NCBI GenBank assembly: GCA_002354005.1
Contig: DEKS01000039.1
Location: forward strand, 1-5,948
Length of the DNA stretch: 5,948 nucleotides
Direction of reading: 5' to 3'
From: Bacteroidales bacterium UBA2716
GTDB lineage: Bacteria; Bacteroidota; Bacteroidia; Bacteroidales; UBA932
A model generated the notes under the pieces. The model was not told the DNA's origin and ran no database searches. It worked only from the letters and a program-made list of their open reading frames with translations. The position numbers and the translations under genes were made by a program. Numbering within the stretch: position 1 is the first letter of the stretch; every line of letters starts with the position of its first letter. Below, piece after piece: positions 1-5,579 of this stretch.

Positions 1-272
1 ACGACATCGGCCCAGCGGACAGCTTCTTCAATCACTTTCATATCACCATCCGCGTAAGAGAACCCGCTGGAACGGATGATGGGTTGGAAGATGGGGAAGA
101 TGAATTCTTTAAGGGGGAAATCCGGTTGCGGGCCATTCGGGTCCGGATTGGGACCGGCCAGGATGCGGACATCTTCTCCGAGTTTTTTTAACTCGGCAAC
201 TGTGCGGCGTCCCGATGCTGATATTCCGTTTCCTCGAATGTAGTAGTTGTTAATTACGAACAGTATCTTCAT
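1..272 (-). CDS. Glycosyltransferase, GT4-like, N-terminal part (runs off the left edge)
   Basis: This is the 5' end of a minus-strand gene; 90 codons and two further bases are visible. The protein starts MKILFVINNYYIRGNG, then ISASGRRTV, and has GPNPDPNGPQPD at about residues 40-51. The first beta strand, the glycine-rich turn and the S-A-x-x-R-R helix are what GT4 (GT-B fold) glycosyltransferases show at the N-terminal acceptor domain. The pattern resembles proteins annotated as diacylglycerol glucosyltransferases. By family such enzymes move a sugar from a nucleotide-sugar to a lipid or polysaccharide acceptor at the cytoplasmic face of the membrane. The donor-binding C-terminal domain is outside the window, so donor and acceptor are not known. 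The start overlaps the last 23 nt of the upstream acyl-CoA synthetase gene in another frame, which suggests co-transcription and perhaps translational coupling. The lipid genes upstream make a glycolipid product plausible, but this is inference. Confidence 0.85.
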   Translation of the reverse strand, partial: MKILFVINNYYIRGNGISASGRRTVAELKKLGEDVRILAGPNPDPNGPQPDFPLKEFIFPIFQPIIRSSGFSYADGDMKVIEEAVRWADV

Positions 273-1989
273 GGTCTTGTTTAGGTTTGTCTTCCACTAC
301 GGGTTTCTCCGGTTCGTCTCCGTGGGAGTCTTTGTACTTGAAGCGGCGGATCTTCTGGGTGGCGGTTTTCTCGAAGGGCTCCTTCATGGCATCGACCTCG
401 CCAATCTTGGAGTTGCGGCCCACCGTCTTGTTCACCCATTCCATAACTGCTTTCTTGCGGGCCTCCAGTTCCTCGAACCATTTGTCCTCCGTGGACTGGT
501 TCCAGTCAATGGCGTTGTCCTGGAATTTTACCAGGGCCACAAGCTTTCCGTCGCGTTCCATCACCAGTGACTCTTCCACGCCTTCGATGTTGTTGATCAC
601 CTGCTCAATCTCTTCCGGATAGATGTTTTCCCCGGAAGGCCCCAGGATGGTATTGTTCAGGCGGCCTTTGATAAAATAGTAGCCGTCTTCATCCACGGTG
701 GCTACATCGTTGGTGTGGAACCAGCCTTTGTCGTCCAGCACCTGCATGGTGCGCTCCGGGTCTTTGTAATAGCCCAGCATCACGTTGTCGCCGCGGACCA
801 CAATTTCTCCTTCTCCATTAGCCGGATTCACGTTGTCCAGCCGGATGTCCACCTTGTAGGAGGCCACGCCGATGGAGCCAATCTTCTTTTTCTTGTTTAC
901 CATGGCGTTGCACACCAGCGGCGCGGTTTCCGTAAGGCCATAGCCTACGGCGTAGGGGAAGTGGCAGTCTTTAAGGAAAGTCTCTACGGCGGGGTCCATC
1001 TTGGCACCGCCTACCCCGAAGAAGACCAGCTTACCGCCAAAGGTTTTCACCATGCGCCGGCCAATGAACCAGTGCAGCAGGTGAGGAAGGTGTTTATCGG
1101 CCCAGGAAAGCACGCGGCTTTTCTTGATGGTGGGCCAGACGCTGTTTTTGACCACCTTTTCTATAATCAACGGCACGGAACAGATGATGGTGGGTTTTAC
1201 TTTCTTCATGGCCGGCAGCAGCACGGCGGGTGCAGCCGGTTTCTGCAGCGTATAGCAGGTGGCGCCTACGTAGAACGAGTAGATGGTGGAAACGTTCATC
1301 TCATAGGCGTGGGCGGCCGGCAGGATGCTCAGGAAGCGGTCCCGTTGGAAGGCGGGTTGCGCCTTGAAGGAGGCCGCCAGGTTCTGGCAGATGTTCCGGT
1401 GGCTGAGCATGACGCCTTTGGCGTTTCCGGTGGTGCCGGAAGTATAAATGATGGCGGCAAGGTCGTCCGGGAAGGGCTCTTTCACCCAGCCGTTGCATTT
1501 GAAATCTTCCTTGTCCTTCTTGAGAAATTCGAAGGTTTCAATGTCGATGACAAGCGTAAGCTTTTTGCGGCACTCCTCGCTTAGTTTTCCCATCATGCGC
1601 TGGGAGATGAACAGCACCTTGGACTCCGAGTGGGTGAGGATGTTGGTGACCTCGTTCTCGGAGACGTCCTGCAGCATGGGAACGGCAATGCGGCCGTAGG
1701 CGGTGGCGGCAAAGAAGGCTACCACCCAGTTGGGCATGTTCTGCGACAGGATGGCCACGCGGTCTCCATGCTTGATGCCAAAGCGGGACAGGCGCTGGGA
1801 CAGGCGTTCCACCTTGGTGCGGAATTCCGCATAGGTATATTTTTGACCGCCATCTACATACTGATAGGCAATGTTTTTGGCGTAAGTGGTTGTGGCGTAG
1901 TCAAAAACCTTGTGGAGGGTGGTGCAGTAGTTTTCGCGGCCGCGATACTTGCGCCAGGCTTTGTAGGGACTTTTGATTTTCTTGGCCAT
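250..1989 (-). CDS. Long-chain acyl-CoA synthetase-like AMP-binding enzyme
   Basis: This 579-residue protein belongs to the adenylate-forming (ANL) superfamily, long-chain fatty acid:CoA ligase branch. Family members activate a carboxylic acid with ATP to an acyl-adenylate, then pass it to CoA or sometimes a carrier protein. Visible motifs in order are the phosphate-binding loop YTSGTTGNAKG (about 182-192), YGLTET (350-355), the ribose-binding aspartate in GWFHTND (D428), the hinge region GRLNN (442-446) followed by GPSGENIYPEE, and the C-terminal catalytic lysine in TATQKIRR (K546). All core residues needed for adenylation are present, so it should be active. Residues from about 552 on form a very charged, probably disordered tail. 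No signal peptide or clear membrane helix is seen, so it is probably cytoplasmic or peripheral. It starts 12 nt after the acyltransferase gene and its 3' end overlaps the glycosyltransferase start. Substrate chain length cannot be read from sequence. Confidence 0.93.
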   Translation of the reverse strand: MAKKIKSPYKAWRKYRGRENYCTTLHKVFDYATTTYAKNIAYQYVDGGQKYTYAEFRTKVERLSQRLSRFGIKHGDRVAILSQNMPNWVVAFFAATAYGRIAVPMLQDVSENEVTNILTHSESKVLFISQRMMGKLSEECRKKLTLVIDIETFEFLKKDKEDFKCNGWVKEPFPDDLAAIIYTSGTTGNAKGVMLSHRNICQNLAASFKAQPAFQRDRFLSILPAAHAYEMNVSTIYSFYVGATCYTLQKPAAPAVLLPAMKKVKPTIICSVPLIIEKVVKNSVWPTIKKSRVLSWADKHLPHLLHWFIGRRMVKTFGGKLVFFGVGGAKMDPAVETFLKDCHFPYAVGYGLTETAPLVCNAMVNKKKKIGSIGVASYKVDIRLDNVNPANGEGEIVVRGDNVMLGYYKDPERTMQVLDDKGWFHTNDVATVDEDGYYFIKGRLNNTILGPSGENIYPEEIEQVINNIEGVEESLVMERDGKLVALVKFQDNAIDWNQSTEDKWFEELEARKKAVMEWVNKTVGRNSKIGEVDAMKEPFEKTATQKIRRFKYKDSHGDEPEKPVVEDKPKQDHEDTVRN

Positions 1990-2001
1990 ATTGGTTCAGG
2001 T

Positions 2002-2583
2002 TTACGGTACAATGAATTTTTCTTTGTGGAAGCCCTGGATTCCCATGGGACGATAGTGGTCGTAGATGCGTTTCATGTCCGCCTTGGGATCGTCCGTGAG
2101 CTCAAAAGGCTCTCCCACACTGATTTTCTTTCGGCCCCAGTCATAGTAACCCAGGTACACCGTGGCGCCGGTTTCCCGCGCGATGAGGTGGTAGCCGCTC
2201 TTCCAGTTTTTGGTGGCTTTGCGGGTGCCTTCCGGGGCAATGGCCAGGTGGAATTCCGGAACCTCTTCCATGTGGTTGATGAGGCTCTTGACCATGGATG
2301 CAGCCGAGGCACGCTCTACGGGAACGGCACCGCAGGCCCTCAGGATGGGTCCCAGGGGCCAGAAGAAGAATTCTTTTTTAATCATGATGTGGGCTACCTT
2401 CCCATATTGGGTATAAAAGAGGTAGCTCACCAGGAAATCCCACACGGTGGTGTGGGGGACGCCCAGAACAATGGCCTTGGGCTCTTTCATGGGACCGCCT
2501 ACGCTTTCCCAGCCCATTTTTCTGAGGAGCCAGCCGCAGAACTTGGCCCAGCGGGGCCCTACTTCCGATTTGACTTTTGCCAT
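2002..2583 (-). CDS. Short PlsC-like acyltransferase (lysophospholipid/glycerol-phosphate acyltransferase family)
   Basis: This 193-residue protein has the acyltransferase signature set in the right order: H-x4-D as HTTVWD (H44, D49), a K-K-x-F segment (69-72), GAVPVER (85-91) and APEGTR (116-121, with E118 and G119). H44 and D49 are the catalytic pair in this family, and the EGT block binds the phosphate of the acceptor. By family it would transfer an acyl chain from acyl-CoA or acyl-ACP to a lysophospholipid or similar acceptor at the inner membrane. It is shorter than typical PlsC (about 240 residues) and has no clear N-terminal transmembrane helix. It matches the compact subfamily with a W-K-S/T-G-x-x-x-I-A segment (here from W127). 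It starts 4 nt after parE and ends 12 nt before the acyl-CoA synthetase, which could supply its acyl donor. The true acceptor is unknown. Confidence 0.9.
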   Translation of the reverse strand: MAKVKSEVGPRWAKFCGWLLRKMGWESVGGPMKEPKAIVLGVPHTTVWDFLVSYLFYTQYGKVAHIMIKKEFFFWPLGPILRACGAVPVERASAASMVKSLINHMEEVPEFHLAIAPEGTRKATKNWKSGYHLIARETGATVYLGYYDWGRKKISVGEPFELTDDPKADMKRIYDHYRPMGIQGFHKEKFIVP

Positions 2584-2587
2584 AGGT

Positions 2588-4501
2588 TTAGATGTTTACG
2601 TCTTCCAGTTCTTTCTCGCTGCGGAGGTTGTCCATCACAAAGTGCTGGCGCTCATAGGTGTTGATGCCCATGTAGAACTCCATGATGGTGGAGATGGATT
2701 CTTCGTCCGAGAGTTTTACGGTATCCAGGCGCATGTTATCGCCGATAAAGTCTACGAATTCGTCCGAGGAAATTTCTCCCAGGCCTTTGAAGCGGGTGAT
2801 TTCCACGCCGGTTTTGAGCTCTTTTACGGCTTTGTCGCGCTCCTCTATGGAGTAGCAGTAGCGGCGCTCCTTTTTGTTGTGGACGCGGAACAGGGGTGTT
2901 TGCAGGATATAGACATGCCCGCGGCGGATGAGCTCCGGGTAGTACTTCATGATAAAGGTGAGCACCAGCATGCGGATGTGCATGCCGTCGTCATCGGCAT
3001 CCGTTGCCACGATAATATTGTTGTAGCGCAGGTTGTCCAGGTCCTCCTCTACGCCCAGGGCGTTGATAAGGAGGTTGAGTTCCTCGTTCTCTGCCACGCG
3101 GCGACGGCTCTCCTTGAAGCAGTTGATGGGTTTGCCGCGGAGGCTGAACACCGCCTGGTTGTTGGCGTTGCGCACCTTGGTGATGGTACCGGATGCGGAG
3201 TCTCCCTCCGTGATGAAGATGGAGGTTTTTTCCCGCTGGTCTTCCATGCCCTTGGGGAACTTGACATCCGAGAAGTGATAGCGGCAATCCCTGAGTTTAC
3301 GGTTATAGACGGCCGTTTTCTTGGCGCGCTCGCGGGTTTTCTTTTGTACGCCGGCAATCTCTTCGCGCTCTGCCTGGGACGACTTGATTTTGTCCTCTAT
3401 GATGGGGACAATCTCCATGTTCCGGTGCAGGTAGTCGTTCAGGTTCTTGGTGACAAAGTCGTTCACGAAGGTGCGGATGGTGGGACCGCGGTCTACCGAC
3501 GAGGTTCCGTCCTTGCCCTTCACCTGCTTTTCCCACATGTAGGTGCTGCCCAGTTTGGTTTTGGTCTGCCCCTCGAAGATGGGCTCCTGGATTTGGATGG
3601 AAATGGCTCCTACCACGCCCTGGCGGATGTCCTCCGGTTTGTAGTCCTTCTTGAAGAAGTCCTTGAAGGTTTTGGCGATGGCCTCACGGTATGCCGCCAG
3701 GTGAGTGCCGCCGTCGCGGGTATTTTGGCCGTTGACAAAGGTGGCGATGTTTTCTCCGTAGCTGTTGCCATGGGTGAGGACCACCTCAATGTCCTCTCCT
3801 TCCAGGTGAATGAGGGGGTACAGGGGCGTCTCGCTCATGTTTTCCGTCACCAGGTCCAGCAGGCCGTTCTCGCTCTTGTACGCGGTACCGTTCAGGTTTA
3901 GGGTGAGGCCCTTCTTGAGGTAGGAGTAGTTCTTGACCATGGTCTCCACAAACTCCATGTGGAAAGAAAAGTCGTTGAACATTTCCTCGTCCGGGGTGAA
4001 GCGGATGAAGGTGCCGTTCTTTTCATTAGAGGGGACAATGGCGGATTCCAGCAGGTTGCCGCGTGTGAAACGGGCATAGGAGCACTGGCCGTCGCGGTAG
4101 GAGGCCACGTAGAAATCCACGGACATGGCGTTGACAGCCTTGGTGCCCACGCCGTTCATGCCCACGCTCTTCTTGAAGTTGGTATCGTCAAATTTACCGC
4201 CGGTATTGAGCTTGGAGGTGGCATCCACCACTTTGTTGAGCGGAATGCCGCGGCCAAAGTCCCTCACCGTCACGGTTTTATCCTCAATGGTGATATCGAT
4301 CCGGCGGCCGTAGCCCATGGAGAATTCATCGATGGAGTTGTCGATGATTTCCTTCAGGAGCACATAGATGCCGTCTCCCTGGCGGTCTCCATTGCCAAGT
4401 CGGCCGATATACATGCCGGCACGCCGCCGGATGTGCTCGTTCCATTCCAGGGTTTGGATGGCGTCGTCGTTATAAGTGGTATTGATAGGTTGCTCTGCCA
4501 T
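2588..4501 (-). CDS. parE: DNA topoisomerase IV subunit B (ParE)
   Basis: This 637-residue protein is the ATPase subunit of a type IIA topoisomerase. ParE pairs with ParC to decatenate daughter chromosomes and relax supercoils. The GHKL ATPase domain has GMYIG (29-33), EIIDNSIDE (51-59), DFGRGIP (81-87), GGKF (101-104) and the ATP lid GMNGVGTKAVNA (114-125). The transducer domain carries the QTK loop (Q312-K314), whose lysine contacts ATP gamma-phosphate. The TOPRIM domain has EGDSASG (E432), LRGKPIN (454-460) and DADDDG (501-506), giving the metal ligands E432, D501 and D503, and ITRFKGLGE (568-576). The length is full, without the long TOPRIM insertion of enterobacterial GyrB. NTGGKF in place of the usual HAGGKF, and the short loop after DFGRGIP, match Bacteroidota ParE rather than GyrB. 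The start is well placed about 15 nt downstream of the predicted transcription start. It leads the minus-strand cluster; no parC is in the window. Confidence 0.96.
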   Translation of the reverse strand: MAEQPINTTYNDDAIQTLEWNEHIRRRAGMYIGRLGNGDRQGDGIYVLLKEIIDNSIDEFSMGYGRRIDITIEDKTVTVRDFGRGIPLNKVVDATSKLNTGGKFDDTNFKKSVGMNGVGTKAVNAMSVDFYVASYRDGQCSYARFTRGNLLESAIVPSNEKNGTFIRFTPDEEMFNDFSFHMEFVETMVKNYSYLKKGLTLNLNGTAYKSENGLLDLVTENMSETPLYPLIHLEGEDIEVVLTHGNSYGENIATFVNGQNTRDGGTHLAAYREAIAKTFKDFFKKDYKPEDIRQGVVGAISIQIQEPIFEGQTKTKLGSTYMWEKQVKGKDGTSSVDRGPTIRTFVNDFVTKNLNDYLHRNMEIVPIIEDKIKSSQAEREEIAGVQKKTRERAKKTAVYNRKLRDCRYHFSDVKFPKGMEDQREKTSIFITEGDSASGTITKVRNANNQAVFSLRGKPINCFKESRRRVAENEELNLLINALGVEEDLDNLRYNNIIVATDADDDGMHIRMLVLTFIMKYYPELIRRGHVYILQTPLFRVHNKKERRYCYSIEERDKAVKELKTGVEITRFKGLGEISSDEFVDFIGDNMRLDTVKLSDEESISTIMEFYMGINTYERQHFVMDNLRSEKELEDVNI

Positions 4502-4520
4502 AATTTGCGGATATACACTA

Positions 4521-4552
4521 CAAAATTAGGCAAAATCGGGGAATTATGCAAT
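4521..4552 (-). promoter_or_regulatory. Bacteroidota-type promoter of parE and the downstream lipid genes
   Basis: On the minus strand the -7 element is TAATTTTG (4521-4528), a full match to TAnnTTTG. The -33 element is ATTG (4549-4552), with a 20-nt spacer. Transcription should start near 4515-4517, leaving a leader of only about 15 nt before the parE ATG. No Shine-Dalgarno sequence lies ahead of the start, as is usual in this phylum. The -7 element is part of an imperfect tandem 10-bp repeat (CAAAATTAGG then CAAAATCGGG on the plus strand, 4521-4540). The match is read from sequence; activity is inferred. Confidence 0.7.
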
Positions 4553-4558
4553 TATTGC
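4548..4558. repeat. 11-bp palindrome joining the two divergent -33 elements
   Basis: GCAAT-T-ATTGC is a perfect inverted repeat centred on base 4553. Its left arm contains the -33 element of the parE promoter and its right arm the -33 element of the lipoprotein promoter. It may simply be the result of two back-to-back -33 sites, or it may also be bound by a dimeric regulator. The sequence alone does not decide this. Confidence 0.65.
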
Positions 4559-4585
4559 CATTCTTGAAGATAATTCGTACCTTTG
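4554..4585 (+). promoter_or_regulatory. Bacteroidota-type promoter of the lipoprotein gene
   Basis: The -33 element is ATTG (4554-4557) and the -7 element is TACCTTTG (4578-4585), a full match to TAnnTTTG, with a 20-nt spacer. Transcription should start near 4589-4591, giving a leader of about 57 nt. The bases before the ATG are A-rich (AAACGAAGAA at 4621-4630) without a Shine-Dalgarno sequence, which is typical of Bacteroidota. No clear riboswitch or stable hairpin is seen in the leader. Activity is inferred from the match. Confidence 0.72.
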
Positions 4586-4647
4586 TGTGCTCTGAATGGC
4601 CCTATTTGTCATTCTGGGCAAAACGAAGAATCTAAACGTATACGCAT

Positions 4648-5577
4648 ATGAAGAAAGTATTGTATTTTGCCTTTGCTGGCCTGCTTCTTATGGGCGCCTG
4701 CTCCAAGAACAACGCATCTACGGATGCTGCCGGAAAACCGTCCGTGGCCTGGGAAGCCAATCCCAATTTCGATGTCATGGAAATCGCCAAGGACATGAAC
4801 GCCAAGGTGGTGGTAAAACTCCCGGAAGCTGCCAGCTCATTTACGCTTACCTTGAGCAAACTTCCGATAGAGCTTATCGGCGTTGCCAACAAGATGATTG
4901 GTATTCAGGCCAATAAGGCCACCAGCAGCAAGCCCGGCGTCCTGGACCTGATAGAAGACAGTGCCGCCGCCCAGGCTGCCAACCGCATGGGTTTCTCCTC
5001 TTCCGTTGGCGCAGCGCTCAAATCCACCTCCTCCGTTACGCTGGATTTTTCCAAGCTCCTGGAAGAACTGGCGGCCGATTCTCCGCTGGCCAACCAGTCG
5101 GGTTTCACCTTTAAGGTAGCGGTGGTGGACCGCAATGGTGCCAAACTGGAGAAGGACGTTCGCTTTAACTGGACATCGGCTCCCGAAATCGATTGTGACT
5201 ACAGCTTCCCGTACACCCTTTCGTCCGGGACCACCACGCCGCTGGTGCTCAAGATTGACGCCAAGGGAAAAATTGCCGGCATCACCCTTCAGTTCGACGG
5301 CAAAGCGGAGGCAGACATCCTTTCCTGGATCAAAAAGCGCAACGGCGGGTCGGATGTGATTGACCTGATGAAAGAGGGTACGGCTACTGCTTTTGAGCTC
5401 CCTGCAGCCAGTACTATCAAGGACAAGACGTTGTTCAATCTGGATATCACCAAACTCATGACCAACTTCAGCTATGAAGCCAAAACCCCCGGCAACTATT
5501 ATTTCCAGGTGAAGGTCACCGATGCCCTGGGGAAGGAAACACAGTTGGTTTTTGCACTTGCGGTCCCTGCGGAGTAA
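4648..5577 (+). CDS. Two-domain lipoprotein of unknown function
   Basis: This 309-residue protein begins with a lipoprotein signal peptide: MKK, a hydrophobic stretch (4-15) and the lipobox MGAC, so C18 should be lipidated. The next residues (SKNNASTD) lack the acidic cluster that marks surface-exported lipoproteins in Bacteroidetes, so a periplasm-facing site is more likely, though uncertain. After a short linker the protein contains two related units, about 52-176 and 198-306. Each begins with a V-x-L/V-K strand, carries a helical insert with V-L/I-D-L, then L-D-x-x-K-L, and ends in an F-x-V-x-V-x-D-x-x-G-x-x strand pair. This looks like tandem Ig-like beta-sandwich domains, of a kind often seen in Bacteroidales lipoproteins, but I cannot name the family and no enzymatic motif is visible. 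A binding or scaffolding role is possible. It is transcribed divergently from parE and convergently with the DUF1573-like gene. Confidence 0.88.
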   Translation: MKKVLYFAFAGLLLMGACSKNNASTDAAGKPSVAWEANPNFDVMEIAKDMNAKVVVKLPEAASSFTLTLSKLPIELIGVANKMIGIQANKATSSKPGVLDLIEDSAAAQAANRMGFSSSVGAALKSTSSVTLDFSKLLEELAADSPLANQSGFTFKVAVVDRNGAKLEKDVRFNWTSAPEIDCDYSFPYTLSSGTTTPLVLKIDAKGKIAGITLQFDGKAEADILSWIKKRNGGSDVIDLMKEGTATAFELPAASTIKDKTLFNLDITKLMTNFSYEAKTPGNYYFQVKVTDALGKETQLVFALAVPAE

Positions 5578-5579
5578 AT

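Noticed and set aside
2364..2378. Palindrome AAGAATTCTT followed by T in the acyltransferase gene, resembling a terminator, and an A-run on the minus strand resembling a slippery site.
   Set aside because: The palindrome has no loop and low GC, and the A-run is not in the X XXY YYZ phase of the reading frame. It encodes the conserved K-K-x-F segment.
4521..4540. Imperfect tandem 10-bp repeat CAAAATTAGG/CAAAATCGGG as an operator or second promoter.
   Set aside because: Only the first copy carries the full -7 consensus, and two short AT-rich copies are weak evidence of an operator. It is recorded only as context of the parE promoter.
715..4567. Long plus-strand open frames opposite the minus-strand genes (715-1584, 1630-2664, 2447-3901 with 484 codons, 3959-4567).
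   Set aside because: All are in exact codon register with the gene opposite, where stops can arise only from TTA, CTA or TCA codons. These are rare in these GC-leaning genes. The translations show no known motif, and one frame runs across a gene junction.
4598..4619. GCCC/GGGC pairing in the lipoprotein leader as a possible regulatory hairpin.
   Set aside because: Only 4 bp with a long loop; not distinguishable from chance.
4637..4650. Short palindromes CGTATACG and CATATG next to the lipoprotein start.
   Set aside because: Palindromes of 6-8 bp are expected by chance and have no partner site.
4596..4916. 106-codon plus-strand frame starting MALFVILGKTKN, upstream of and overlapping the lipoprotein start.
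   Set aside because: It lies in a different frame from the lipoprotein, has no family features, and the lipoprotein start has a clear signal peptide and lipobox.
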